From Hyphomicrobium_A sp963759735 (lineage in GTDB: Bacteria; Pseudomonadota; Alphaproteobacteria; Rhizobiales; Hyphomicrobiaceae), in the NCBI GenBank assembly GCA_963759735.1, contig CAVXAF010000009.1, positions 124,001 through 188,000 of the forward strand: a DNA stretch of 64,000 bases. The letters are read 5' to 3'. Numbering within the stretch: the first letter of the stretch is position 1; the number at the start of each line of letters is the position of its first letter. Shown piece by piece: positions 25,650 to 34,650 of this stretch. Under the pieces are notes generated by a model. That model was given only the letters and a program-made list of their open reading frames with translations. It did no database searches and was not told the origin of the DNA. The position numbers and the translations under genes are program-made.

Positions 25650-26093
25650 ATGAAGCGGGTTGCGAAGGTGGCCGACATTCTCAAGCTCAAGAGCGAACGT
25701 ATGGTCACCGCGAAATCGAGCGATACCGTCGGCGCCCTTGCAGACCAGCTGCGCAAGGAGAAATGCGGCGCCATCGTTGTCAGTGATCACGGCGAAGTGG
25801 ATGGAATCATCTCGGAGCGCGATGTGGCCTATGCGCTTCCCGCACATCTAGGGGACCTGCACACGCTGCCGGTGCGGGACCTTATGACGAAGAAGGTCAT
25901 CACTTGCTCGCCGGGTGACAGCGTTGCCGAAGTCGCCCGGATCATGAACGAACGGCGCATTCGCCACCTCCCGGTCACCGAGGGGGACAAAGTGGTCGGC
26001 ATAATCGGCATGCGCGATATCCTGATGCAACGCCTTCACGAAGTGGAGAAACGTGCTCAAATGATCAGCAAACTGTACAGTGCCGAACATTGA
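25650..26093 (+). CDS. CBS-pair domain protein (second of two)
   Basis: A 147-residue stand-alone CBS pair. The ATG at 25650 (MKRVAKVADILKLK) follows a clear AGGAG ribosome site; a TTG one codon earlier is less likely. The two CBS repeats contain GAIVVSDHGEVDGIISERDV and EVARIMNERRIRHLPVTEGD, then VVGIIGMRDILMQRL. It is a paralogue of the protein encoded just upstream, 40 bases away on the same strand. Single-gene CBS pairs of this kind often act as energy sensors on other enzymes or channels; no target is evident here. Confidence 0.92.
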   Translation: MKRVAKVADILKLKSERMVTAKSSDTVGALADQLRKEKCGAIVVSDHGEVDGIISERDVAYALPAHLGDLHTLPVRDLMTKKVITCSPGDSVAEVARIMNERRIRHLPVTEGDKVVGIIGMRDILMQRLHEVEKRAQMISKLYSAEH

Positions 26094-26175
26094 CCCGACC
26101 GTTCGACGAGCAACCACTGGAACTAGTCGGGCGGGCGCACGCTTATGAGTTCATGCCGTCGCCTCGAGGATAGTC

Positions 26176-26379
26176 ATGACCAGCACCCACCTTCGCGTAT
26201 TTTCGTTCCTGTTTTCGGCTTCGTGCCTGTATGCGACCTCCTCTTGGGCGCAAAGCCCGCCGCCACCAGCAGAGGGTCCAGGCGAGCCGATTTCCCTCCT
26301 TATGTTCTCGACACTCGGCATCGCATTGATCGGAGCGATTGGCCTGTTTCTATGGTTCCTGCGCAAGCGCTCGAATTGA
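26176..26379 (+). CDS. Small membrane protein with N-terminal signal peptide
   Basis: A 67-residue protein of unknown function. The first 25 residues look like a cleavable signal peptide (hydrophobic core, then SSWA before QSPPPPAEG). A proline-rich link follows, then one membrane helix (about residues 39-62, LLMFSTLGIALIGAIGLFLW) and a basic end FLRKRSN. The topology would be a short periplasmic segment with a cytoplasmic basic tail. It lies alone between the CBS genes and the calcium-motif protein gene, on the same strand. Confidence 0.6.
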   Translation: MTSTHLRVFSFLFSASCLYATSSWAQSPPPPAEGPGEPISLLMFSTLGIALIGAIGLFLWFLRKRSN

Positions 26380-26495
26380 GCCGCAGCCGAGCGCGTGCTG
26401 AACCCTAATGATCCCTCCAATCGCTAGTTATCTGTTTGCGGCGTCCGGTCAGAACCAGAGTTGTTGCTGACGCCGATTGAAACTGGGAGCGTGCT

Positions 26496-27227
26496 ATGAA
26501 CACATTGCTGGCGAGTGCAACATGCATGGCGCTGATCGTTTCGACTGTGCCGCTGCGGGCAGCCCCACAACAGGAGTGCCTGTCGCTGTGGAAGACGGCC
26601 GATATTGACGCCAACGGCGCTCTCTCCGCCGCCGAAGATAAGGCCAACTATATAGCGGCGGCAGTTCGCAGCGGTCGGTCTATGCAGCAGCCCGACGAGA
26701 TATCTCGCGATGAGTTCCTGCAGCTTTGCGCCGAAGACGCCTTCGCCGCTTCAGGTGCACCCGCGGCATCTCCGGGTCCGGCAGCGTCCAAGGATCTCGG
26801 CAAAGGCGATCTGACGCCAGCCGGACAGCCGCTGAGCGAGCTGGATGCGCGTAAGAAGTTGGAGGCGAGCGGTGTTCGCGAAATCCAAGACCTGAAAGTC
26901 GGCGAGGACGGCATTTGGCGCGGAACTGCGATCGCCAACGGTCAGCGCCAGGACGTGGCAATAGATGCCCAAGGTGACATCATCGGGAAGCCCGAGACGA
27001 CGGAAGGCTCCGCGCGGCCGATGACGTCCGCCCCAGCCACTGGGAACATGCAAGCCGCGGGAGCCGCATCGGTGGAGGCGGCGCGCGGTTCGGCTGGGCG
27101 CGGCGGCCTTCTCCTGTGGACGTTCCTCCTGGGCGGAAATGCACTGGCTCTGGTGATGCTGTCGTTAATGACGTCGGGGGGCAAGTCCGCGATGTCATCT
27201 CGCACAGACGCATCGGCCTTCGCATAG
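26496..27227 (+). CDS. Secreted/membrane protein with EF-hand-like segment
   Basis: A 243-residue protein with a signal peptide (about residues 1-22, ending LRAAPQQE). A loop DIDANGALSAAED at about 36-48 resembles a single EF-hand calcium loop (D-x-D-x-N-G). An alanine/proline-rich linker follows. A PepSY-like segment then covers about 108-165 (LSELDARKKLEASGVREIQD, DGIWRGTAIANGQRQDVAID). A second proline/glycine-rich stretch and a C-terminal membrane helix (about 205-227) end the chain. It may be an envelope protein responding to divalent metal, but no partner is evident. The ATG at 26496 follows GGGAG-like spacing in an otherwise gene-free gap. Confidence 0.65.
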   Translation: MNTLLASATCMALIVSTVPLRAAPQQECLSLWKTADIDANGALSAAEDKANYIAAAVRSGRSMQQPDEISRDEFLQLCAEDAFAASGAPAASPGPAASKDLGKGDLTPAGQPLSELDARKKLEASGVREIQDLKVGEDGIWRGTAIANGQRQDVAIDAQGDIIGKPETTEGSARPMTSAPATGNMQAAGAASVEAARGSAGRGGLLLWTFLLGGNALALVMLSLMTSGGKSAMSSRTDASAFA

Positions 27228-27382
27228 CCCCAGCGCGGATTTCGTCGACGGATCCCGATTTGCGCGACCTAAAGTCAATGGGCGCCAAGTCGTCAACGCG
27301 AGCGCGCTCTCACTCGCGAGCGCTTTAGGCGCGACCTGGCTACTCTCCGAGAGCCGAGAGTCATTCATGGCCGAGGCAAGGA

Positions 27383-27583
27383 TTAAGGATCTTTGTGAGC
27401 ACCGCGACCCGCCGCGACCAGCAGCACGCCAATCACTAGCAGTGCGCCGCCGATGTAGGCCCATCTCGACTGATCGATCATGAAGCTCGTCGAGGGATAG
27501 GGGAAAATGCCAGTTCCCTGTCCGAGCCAGATGGCACCCACGATGATGGCCACAAGTCCTACGACTTGAATTGAAAACCGCAT
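27383..27583 (-). CDS. Small two-helix membrane protein
   Basis: A 66-residue membrane protein with two helices: about residues 5-24 (IQVVGLVAIIVGAIWLGQGT) and 41-60 (WAYIGGALLVIGVLLVAAGR), joined by GIFPYPSTSFMIDQSR. Very similar small proteins are common and uncharacterised in Hyphomicrobiales genomes. It is convergent with the EF-hand-like gene and divergent from the CopG-type regulator gene. Confidence 0.7.
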   Translation of the reverse strand: MRFSIQVVGLVAIIVGAIWLGQGTGIFPYPSTSFMIDQSRWAYIGGALLVIGVLLVAAGRGAHKDP

Positions 27584-27755
27584 GGCGCCGACCTTCTGTT
27601 AGCATTCGCCTTTATTGATCCTCAACTCTACACCTCGGTGGCGTGACGATCGCCGAGTTTACGGGAAGCTGCGCCGGCTTATTCGACTCGCCACCGCCGC
27701 ACGGCGGAGGGCGATATCCCGGCACCCCTTGCAATCCTGTCAGACTCAGCCCACT

Positions 27756-27775
27756 TACCATCCATGCAGATGGTA
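27756..27775. promoter_or_regulatory. Candidate CopG-type operator
   Basis: A perfect seven-base inverted repeat, TACCATC - six bases - GATGGTA, is followed by two more GATGG-type half-sites (27780-27785 and 27790-27795) that run into the start codon of the regulator gene. Short spaced repeats overlapping the promoter are typical of ribbon-helix-helix autoregulators. Assignment rests on position and symmetry. Confidence 0.5.
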
Positions 27776-27791
27776 ACTAGATGGTGCTCGG

Positions 27792-28211
27792 ATGGCCGCT
27801 AATGTGCGAGAGCTAAGGCCAAAAGCCGGCGACTCCGAGAAGGTGACGATCAATCTCGGATATGTCGACCTCGGCCAGATCGATCTGATGGTGCAGGAGG
27901 GGTTCTATTCGAACCGCACCGATTTCATCCGCACCGCCATCCGCAATCAGCTCGATCGTCATGCCGACGTGGTCAAGCAAAGCGTTGCGCGCAACACCCT
28001 GGATCTCGGCCTCCGGCACTACACGCGCGAGACGCTGGAATCGGTGCGCGCCAATCGCGAGAAACTGCATCTTCACGTCCTGGGACTGCTGAGCATCGCG
28101 GCCGACGTCTCGCCAGATCTGGCGCGCGCAACCATCGCCTCGGTGTCCGTTCTGGGCGCGCTGCACGCAAGTCCTGAAGTCAAGAGTGCGCTAGCCGACC
28201 GCATGCAATAG
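27792..28211 (+). CDS. CopG-type ribbon-helix-helix regulator
   Basis: A 139-residue protein with a CopG/RHH domain near the N-terminus: beta strand KVTINLGYVDL (about 17-27) and helices DLMVQEGFYSNRTDFIRTAI (about 31-50). An alpha-helical C-terminal part of about 80 residues follows and ends with repeats of the ARATIASVSVLGAL type. RHH proteins bind DNA as dimers of dimers and often repress their own genes. The inverted repeat at 27756-27775 would suit this. It lies 49 bases upstream of the esterase gene on the same strand, so it may control it. Confidence 0.82.
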   Translation: MAANVRELRPKAGDSEKVTINLGYVDLGQIDLMVQEGFYSNRTDFIRTAIRNQLDRHADVVKQSVARNTLDLGLRHYTRETLESVRANREKLHLHVLGLLSIAADVSPDLARATIASVSVLGALHASPEVKSALADRMQ

Positions 28212-28260
28212 CCACGTCGCTCCCAGAAATTCCCAATAGCTTCGGCAGGAAAGACCCGCA

Positions 28261-29454
28261 ATGAAACCACTGCGTCCCGATGCCATGACTGAGGCGACCC
28301 GCTTAACGCGGGCCGGCCGCCTAGGCGAAGCCGTGGCGGTACTGCAGAAGCTCGTGCGCGGTACGCGCGGCGGCAGCGCACCGACGACCACCGCCTACGC
28401 GGACGCAACCGAGGCTACGATTGCGCGCTCAGTCATCGATTTGCTCCCTCACGGCGGCGCGTTCAAGGACGCAGGCGCGGCAATCGCTGGCCTCAAGCCG
28501 CTTGGCTCGACCGTCCCTGGGCTGCGCATGCCGGGTCGGCTTGGCGGGGCACAAGCCGCCGATATGGCGCCGGCGGCGGGCGAGTTCCTCGCCGGTTCCT
28601 TCAGCAACGAAGCCGGCACGCGAGCCTACAGGCTTTACGTTCCCAGCCGCCATGAACATGATGCACGGCCGCTGATCGTCATGCTGCACGGATGCCAGCA
28701 GTCCGCCGAGGATTTCGCCGTCGGTACGCAGATGAACTTCGCCGCCGAAGCGAGCGGCTGCTTCGTCCTCTATCCTGAGCAGCCGTCGGCCGCCAATGCG
28801 TCCCGGTGCTGGAACTGGTTTAAGCCCGGCGACCAGCAGCGCGGCCGGGGCGAACCATCGCTGATAGCCGGCATGACGCGCCAGATCATGAAGGACTATA
28901 AAATCGACACGCGCCGCATCTATGTGGCCGGGCTTTCGGCCGGCGGGGCAGCCGCGGCCACCATGGGCGAAACCTATGGCGATCTTTATGCTGCCGTAGG
29001 CGTGCACTCCGGTCTGGCGTGCGGTGCCGCCCGCGACCTGCCATCGGCGTTTGCCGCCATGGGCGGACACGGTCCGGCGCGCGTACATTCGACCGGTGGC
29101 GGCTCTCACCAGGCCCGCCCGACGATCGTTTTTCATGGCGATCGCGATACCACGGTGCATCCGCGTAACGGCTCGGAGGTCATCGCGCGCGCCAATGCCG
29201 GTGGATTACTGGAAGTGGCCAGCGATGCGCCCTCTGCCAGCACCAATCGGCAGTACACGCGCTCCATCCAACGCGATAAGAAGGGTCGAAGCGTACTTGA
29301 GTTGTGGGAACTGCACGGCGGCGGCCATGCTTGGTCGGGCGGCAATTCTGCTGGCTCGTTCACCGACCCGCAGGGACCGGACGCGACGAAAGAGATGCTC
29401 CGCTTCTTTCTTGAGCATGCGCAAACGACATTACATTCAGGAGACGGCAAGTGA
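28261..29454 (+). CDS. PHB depolymerase family esterase
   Basis: A 397-residue alpha/beta-hydrolase of the poly(3-hydroxybutyrate) depolymerase family. No signal peptide is visible, so an intracellular enzyme is likely. After about 110 residues of variable N-terminus come RAYRLYVPSRHEHDARPLIV, MLHGCQQSAEDFA (oxyanion region), the lipase box GLSAG with Ser226, IVFHGDRDTTVHP (acid) and ELHGGGHAWSGGN (histidine). Related family members act on PHB oligomers or on feruloyl/acetylxylan esters, so the substrate is open. Its stop overlaps the GTG start of the next small gene, and a CopG regulator gene lies upstream. Confidence 0.88.
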   Translation: MKPLRPDAMTEATRLTRAGRLGEAVAVLQKLVRGTRGGSAPTTTAYADATEATIARSVIDLLPHGGAFKDAGAAIAGLKPLGSTVPGLRMPGRLGGAQAADMAPAAGEFLAGSFSNEAGTRAYRLYVPSRHEHDARPLIVMLHGCQQSAEDFAVGTQMNFAAEASGCFVLYPEQPSAANASRCWNWFKPGDQQRGRGEPSLIAGMTRQIMKDYKIDTRRIYVAGLSAGGAAAATMGETYGDLYAAVGVHSGLACGAARDLPSAFAAMGGHGPARVHSTGGGSHQARPTIVFHGDRDTTVHPRNGSEVIARANAGGLLEVASDAPSASTNRQYTRSIQRDKKGRSVLELWELHGGGHAWSGGNSAGSFTDPQGPDATKEMLRFFLEHAQTTLHSGDGK

Positions 29455-29705
29455 TTCACTGGAAGCAGATCGACGAATTCATCGAGCCGAATTGGGAGAA
29501 GGTTCCCGCTCCGACGACACCGCTGCTTTTCTGGCGCGGCAAGAAGGACGCGGCCGTGTTCGGCTACATCCGGGACGGCGAGTTGTTCGATCACAAGTGG
29601 CTCTACGTGTGCGACTCCAACAAGGTCACGCACTTTTCCGAGGTCAACGGACCTGACAGCAATGTCGTCGAAATATCGCGCGCTCGGCCGGACGGCGGCA
29701 AATAG
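29451..29705 (+). CDS. Small conserved hypothetical protein
   Basis: An 84-residue soluble protein starting with a GTG at 29451 that overlaps the esterase stop (GTGA), hence translationally coupled to it. It is rich in aromatic residues (IHWKQIDEFIEPNWEKVP, LFWRGKKDAAVFGYIRDGEL, HKWLYVCDSNK). I do not recognise the family. Coupling suggests a function alongside the esterase. The 52 bases after it, before the convergent decarboxylase gene, hold only a weak hairpin. Confidence 0.65.
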   Translation: MIHWKQIDEFIEPNWEKVPAPTTPLLFWRGKKDAAVFGYIRDGELFDHKWLYVCDSNKVTHFSEVNGPDSNVVEISRARPDGGK

Positions 29706-29757
29706 ACCGCACGCCGCCAGCTTGCGGTGACGAGATACCTCGACCCTCTGGCGCACC

Positions 29758-30897
29758 TCAGCCGAGCGCGTGGCGAAAGTCCTCGTAGCCGAATGACTGC
29801 AGCACACGATAGCTGCCGTCCTCGTCCAGGACCGCAAGATCGGGCCGCCGCGTACCGTTGAAGGTGGTGTTCTTTACGAAGCTGTATTGCATCATGTCGG
29901 TAAACACGACACGGCTCCCCACCTGCAACGGCTCGGAGAAGGAGTATTCGCCGATCACGTCGCCTGTCATGCACGTCTTGCCAGCAAGAACGCAGTCATG
30001 CGCGAGCACGCCGGGCGGAGACGCACCGATGACGAGGGGCGTATAGGGCACCTCAAGCACGTCCGGCATGTGGCAGCTGGCTGAAGTGTCGAGGATGGCG
30101 ATGTCCTTCTCGTTCCAATGCATGCCGATCACGGTCGAAACCAGATAGCCGGCGTCGACGACAATACCTCCACCGGGCTCGAGAATGACCTCAACGTCGA
30201 ACTCGGCGCGGAACGCCTTGATCGCCGCGATCAGCTTGGAGGCGTCATAGCCGGGCTTGTTGATGAAATGCCCGCCGCCGAAGTTCACTGCCTTCACCTT
30301 GCGGATGTAGGGCGCGAAGTCGCGGGCCACGTGCTCGATCAGCCCGACAGAGCCGTCGGCCAAGCTCTCGCACAGCGTATGGACGTGGAAGATGTCGATC
30401 TCATCCCACGGGAGTTCGTCGATTTGCGCGCGCGTGGTGCCAAAACGCGAGCAAGGCGCGCACGGGTCGTAAAGCGCGCCGCCGAGGGTAGCATTCGAGT
30501 AGCCGGGATTGATGCGCGCGCCGATCTTGGCGCCCGCCGCCTTGGCGACGGCGCCGAAGCGCGCCAGCTGCTCGGGCGAATTGAAATAGATGTGGTCGGC
30601 GAGTTTGGTTAGTCGCTCGACCTCGCCCGGCGAGTAGGCCGGCGCATAGACATGCACTTCCTTGCCGAACTCCTCGCGGCCAAGACGCGCCTCGTATTCG
30701 CCGCTAGCGGTCGAACCATCGAGCACCTCGCGCATCAGTGGGAAGGCCGCCGGCATCGCCCACGCCTTGGTCGCCAGCAGGATTTTGCAGCCCGCCTCAC
30801 GCTTGATCCGCGCGACCGTCGCGAGGTTGCGCTTCAGCGCCGCGATGTCGAGGACGTAGGCGGGGGTCTGTATTTCGGCGGGGAATTTCGGCGCCAC
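29758..30897 (-). CDS. nspC: Carboxynorspermidine/carboxyspermidine decarboxylase
   Basis: A PLP-dependent alanine-racemase-fold decarboxylase that converts carboxy(nor)spermidine to (nor)spermidine, the second step of the alternative polyamine pathway. The GTG at 30897, preceded by GAGGA, gives about 379 residues starting VAPKFPAEIQTPAYVLDIAA. The PLP lysine is expected in KILLATKAWAM. Other family stretches are GARINPGYSNATLGGALYDP, CSRFGT, HVHTLCE, VNFGGGHFINK, EPGGGIVVDAGYL and DTSASCHMPDVLE. A longer frame to 30945 crosses the hairpin at 30917-30938 and is less likely. The upstream gene on the same strand encodes the matching synthase. Confidence 0.94.
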   Translation of the reverse strand: MAPKFPAEIQTPAYVLDIAALKRNLATVARIKREAGCKILLATKAWAMPAAFPLMREVLDGSTASGEYEARLGREEFGKEVHVYAPAYSPGEVERLTKLADHIYFNSPEQLARFGAVAKAAGAKIGARINPGYSNATLGGALYDPCAPCSRFGTTRAQIDELPWDEIDIFHVHTLCESLADGSVGLIEHVARDFAPYIRKVKAVNFGGGHFINKPGYDASKLIAAIKAFRAEFDVEVILEPGGGIVVDAGYLVSTVIGMHWNEKDIAILDTSASCHMPDVLEVPYTPLVIGASPPGVLAHDCVLAGKTCMTGDVIGEYSFSEPLQVGSRVVFTDMMQYSFVKNTTFNGTRRPDLAVLDEDGSYRVLQSFGYEDFRHALG

Positions 30898-30916
30898 GGC
30901 ACTATCCTCAAACAGC

Positions 30917-30938
30917 GGAGCCGGGCATGCCCGGCTCC
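30917..30938. repeat. Perfect inverted repeat between the two polyamine genes
   Basis: A perfect 22-base palindrome with ten-base arms (GGAGCCGGGC and its complement) lies in the 81-base space between the synthase stop (30979) and the decarboxylase GTG (30897). It can form a strong RNA hairpin but has no following U run, so it is more likely an intercistronic processing or stabilising element than a terminator. Confidence 0.6.
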
Positions 30939-30978
30939 ATGTCACGTCATGCGTGCTTCGAAGGCGGAATATGGTGCG

Positions 30979-32193
30979 CTACGTCTTTACCGCAAATAGC
31001 TCGCCCTGCTCGTCCGCCTTTAGCTCGCGCATGTGCCAGGGCAGGCCCTGTTTGCCGATCTCGTCCATGAACGGCTTGGACGGAAGCTGCTCGACGTTGT
31101 AAACGCCGGCGCCTTTCCAAGCGCCCTTGAACAGCATCATCGCCCCGACCACCGGCGGCACGCCGGTCGTATAGGACACCGCCTGTGCGCCGGTCTCCTT
31201 GTAGGCGTGCGCGTGCTCGCACACGTTGTAGATGATGGCACGCTTGGGCTTGCCGTCCTTGGTGCCGGTGAAGATGCAGCCGATCGAGGTGCGGCCGGTG
31301 TAGCCCTCGCCGAGCGAGGACGGCGGCGGCAGCAGCTCCTTCAGGAACTCCATCGGGATGACGGGATTACCCTTGTACATGACGGGGTCGATACGCGTCA
31401 TGCCGACGTTCTGCAGCACATCGAGGTGCTTGATGTAGTTGTCGGAGAAGGTCATCCAGAAGCGTATCTGCTTCAGGCCACGGATGTTCTCGACGAGGCT
31501 CTCCTCCTCCTCGTGATAGATCAGGTAGCTCTTGCGCGGGCCGACCTCGGGGTAGTCGATCATGGTCGAGATCGACAATGGGTCGATGTCGATCCATTTG
31601 CCGTCCTTCCAATACTTGCCGCGCTGCGTCACCTCGCGGAGATTGATCTCCGGGTTGAAGTTGGTAGCGAAGGCCTTGCCGTGGCTGCCGTCGTTGCAGT
31701 CAATGATGTCGATGGTTTCGATGCTGTCGAACAGGAACTCCTGCGCATAGGCGCAGTAGATGTTCGACTGGCCGGGATCGAACCCGCAGCCGAGGATCGC
31801 CATGATCCCCTTCGCCTTGTAGCGGTCCTGATACTTCCACTGCCAGGAGTACTCGAACTTGGCGAGATCGCGCGGCTCGTAGTTGGCCGTGTCGAGGTAG
31901 TGCACGCCCGTCTCCAGGCATGCGTCCATGATCGGCAGATCCTGATAGGGCAACGCCATGTTGATCACCAGGTCCGGCTTGACCTTGTTGATCAGGGCGA
32001 CCGTCTCGGCGACGTTATCAGCATCGACCTGGCTGATTTCGATCGGCGTCACGCAGCGCTTGGCCACGTTCTCGCAACTGACGAGGCGGCGGGAGGCGAG
32101 GTGAATCCTCTTGAACGTGTCGCGGTTCATCGCGCACTTCTGCGCCGTGACGGATCCAGCCGCACCGGCGCCGATGATGAGGACACTTTCCAA
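30979..32193 (-). CDS. Carboxynorspermidine/carboxyspermidine synthase (saccharopine dehydrogenase family)
   Basis: A 404-residue saccharopine-dehydrogenase-like enzyme that condenses aspartate semialdehyde with a diamine, forming carboxy(nor)spermidine for the decarboxylase encoded next to it. The start is most likely the TTG at 32193 (LESVLIIGAGAAGSVTA), six bases after AGGAG; the ATG at 32238 has no comparable site. The nucleotide-binding loop GAGAAG comes right after the start, followed by HLASRRLVSCENVA, MALPYQDLPIMDACLETGVH and GCGFDPGQSNIYCAYA. Together the two genes indicate the alternative spermidine route common in Alphaproteobacteria. Confidence 0.92.
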   Translation of the reverse strand: MESVLIIGAGAAGSVTAQKCAMNRDTFKRIHLASRRLVSCENVAKRCVTPIEISQVDADNVAETVALINKVKPDLVINMALPYQDLPIMDACLETGVHYLDTANYEPRDLAKFEYSWQWKYQDRYKAKGIMAILGCGFDPGQSNIYCAYAQEFLFDSIETIDIIDCNDGSHGKAFATNFNPEINLREVTQRGKYWKDGKWIDIDPLSISTMIDYPEVGPRKSYLIYHEEEESLVENIRGLKQIRFWMTFSDNYIKHLDVLQNVGMTRIDPVMYKGNPVIPMEFLKELLPPPSSLGEGYTGRTSIGCIFTGTKDGKPKRAIIYNVCEHAHAYKETGAQAVSYTTGVPPVVGAMMLFKGAWKGAGVYNVEQLPSKPFMDEIGKQGLPWHMRELKADEQGELFAVKT

Positions 32194-32639
32194 TTGCGTC
32201 TCCTGCGGCAAGGATGGAAATCCAAGATCGCGCCGCAATGAGATGGCGGCGGCCTAGGGCGCTGAATTAGTGCAGGCGGCGGCCAAGCACAACACCTCTC
32301 GGCCTAACTCGCATTTGTGACAATGATAACCGATCCCGCCGCAAAGACCGCCGGCGCCGGCATCTCTAGTTGCAGATCAATAACTGGTGCTGGGCCTCGA
32401 TCGACGACCTGATTGTAAGCGGCTTGCTGCGCCCGCTCCCATCCAGCAGCGCACTGGCGACGGCTTTGCACTCTGTTAGCCCAAATCACTTACTTTCCAA
32501 GCTCGAGGCGGGCCAACATGTCTGCTGGTTAGAACGGCCAAAACCGGCTAGGCATCCCAAATCGCAACACCCTCGGCGGTTCACTGACATCCTGTCCGTC
32601 GATCGGCCGCCCGGCCGACATTTGAAAAGCATTCTCCTC
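32194..32639. other. Intergenic region without recognised gene
   Basis: This stretch separates the minus-strand polyamine operon from the plus-strand DEAD-box helicase gene and must hold both promoters. A frame continuous with the helicase runs back to an ATG at 32370, but its translation has no helicase-like features. I see no RNA gene, repeat or clear terminator here. Confidence 0.5.
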
Positions 32640-34626
32640 ATGACCTTCCCGTCTGCCCATCCCGCGCTCGGGCGCGCCCTCGCCGCACGCGGCTATCAGA
32701 CACCTACCGCCGTGCAACTTGCGGTTCTCGAAGGCGATAAGGCGGGTCGCGATCTGCTCGTCTCGGCCCAGACCGGTTCTGGCAAGACTGTGGCCTTCGG
32801 GCTGGCGATTGCACCGACGCTGCTCGGCGAGGCGGGGCGCCTGCCCCAGGCGGCTGAGCCGATGGCCCTGATCATTGCCCCGACACGCGAGCTCGCCATG
32901 CAAGTGCAGCGCGAGCTTGACTGGCTCTACAAAGACACCGGCGCGCGCGTCGTTACCTGCGTCGGCGGCATGGATGGGCGCGAGGAGGCCCGCCAACTCA
33001 GCTTCGGCGCCCACATCGTCGTTGGCACACCCGGACGGCTGCGTGACCATCTGGAGCGGCGGCGCCTCGACCTGAGCAAGCTTGCCGCCGTTGTGCTGGA
33101 CGAAGCTGACGAGATGCTCGACCTCGGCTTTCGCGAGGATCTGGAGTTCATCCTCGATGCCACGCCGGAGCGCCGCCAAACACTCCTCTTCTCCGCCACC
33201 ATGCCGCGCGAGATCGAAGCACTGGCGCGCCGCTATCAGCGCGATGCGGTGCGCATCGAGACCGTGAGGCGCGACGAACAGCACGCCGATATCGAGTACC
33301 GCGCCATTCGCGTGGCTCCCAACGACATCGAGAATGCGGTCGTCAACGTGCTGCGCTATCACGAGATGCGCGCCACGCTGGTGTTCTGCGCCACGCGAGA
33401 AGCCGTCAAGCGGCTGCACGCGCGGCTCGTTGAGCGTGGCTTTTCCGCCGTTGCCTTGTCGGGCGAACTGACCCAGAGCGAGCGAACGCACGCGCTGCAG
33501 GCCCTGCGAGATGGACGCGCCCGCGTGCTTGTCGCCACGGATGTCGCCGCGCGCGGGCTCGACCTGCCCGACCTGGCGCTCGTCATTCACGCCGATCTTC
33601 CCAACGATGCCGAGACCCTCCTGCACCGCTCGGGCCGCACAGGACGCGCCGGCAACAAGGGACTTGTGCACGTTGATCGTGCCCTATAATCGCCGCCGCA
33701 AGGCCGATGCGCTGCTGGCCGGTGCCAAGCTGAAGGTGAACTGGGGGCCGGCGCCGACCGCGGACGAGATCCGCGCTCGCGATCAGGAGCGCTTTCTCGC
33801 CGACGCTATCTTCACCGACGCTGCATCCGAACAAGAGGCCACCCTCGCCCGCGCTCTGCAAGCGGCACGCACGGCGGACGAGATCGCCATGGCCCTCGTG
33901 CGGACCCAGCGTGCGCAATTGCCCGCGCCTGAGGATCTGGCCGAGGATACAGGACCTCCGCCTCGGCGCGATGACCGAACTCGGTCGCCGCGCGAGCGCA
34001 GCGAAAGAACGGCGCATCGCGCTTATTCGCCGGAAGACCGGGTGGACACCGGATCAGCGGGCGACCGGCGTGCCCCACGCCCGGTGCGCGATCATGGCCG
34101 CGAGATGGTCTGGTTCCGCGTCAACATCGGTCGGGAACGCAACGCCGATCCGCGCTGGCTGCTGCCGCTGCTATGCCGCGCCGGCGACGTAACCAAGGCC
34201 GAGATCGGCGCCATCCGCATATTCGATCGCGACACGCGTTTTGAGATCGCCGCCGAATTCGCCGACAAGTTTGCCGCAGCGGCGCAGTCGATGCCCGTCA
34301 ACGAGGGACGGATATCGCGCGTCGGAGATTTCGTACCCGACGATGGCGCGGCCAACCGAGCTGATAAGGTCGATCCGCCCAGGCGGCACAATGGCGAGGG
34401 CAACTCCAACGCCACGGCCGACACCAAGCCGGGCGCCGACGCCAAGGCGCCGTGGCGAGACCGCAAAAAAGGTAGGGCCGGCGGCCATCCCTATCGCCTG
34501 AGCGATGCGCCGCGGCCTCATCGTAAGGGGCCACGGCCCCCGGGCGCTGCCAAATCCAACGCCGGCGACAAACCTCTATCCAAGCATGCTCACAAGAAAC
34601 GGCCTCGCGTGGCGCCCTCGACGTAA
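32640..34626 (+). CDS. DEAD-box ATP-dependent RNA helicase with DbpA-type C-terminus, one frameshift
   Basis: A DEAD-box RNA helicase of about 660 residues. The start MTFPSAHPALGRALAARGYQ leads into the Q motif, Walker A AQTGSGKT (43-50), PTRELA, DEAD (154-157), SAT and the helicase C-terminal motifs (ATDVAARGLDLPD, HRSGRTGRAG). At about 33,662-33,670, right after GRAGNKG, one base shifts the frame: the first frame stops at 33689 while the other continues CTLIVPYNRRRKADALLAGA to 34626. The C-terminal part has a DbpA-like RNA-binding domain (MVWFRVNIGRERNADPRWLL, GAIRIFDRDTRFEIA) and a basic tail. It probably acts in ribosome assembly or RNA decay. Homology on both sides shows one gene. Confidence 0.9.
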
Positions 34627-34650
34627 GGCTTCACCGAGCCGACGCCTGCC

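Noticed and set aside
31033..32241. A 402-residue plus-strand frame
   Set aside because: It mirrors the saccharopine-dehydrogenase-like synthase gene on the minus strand, which carries family motifs.
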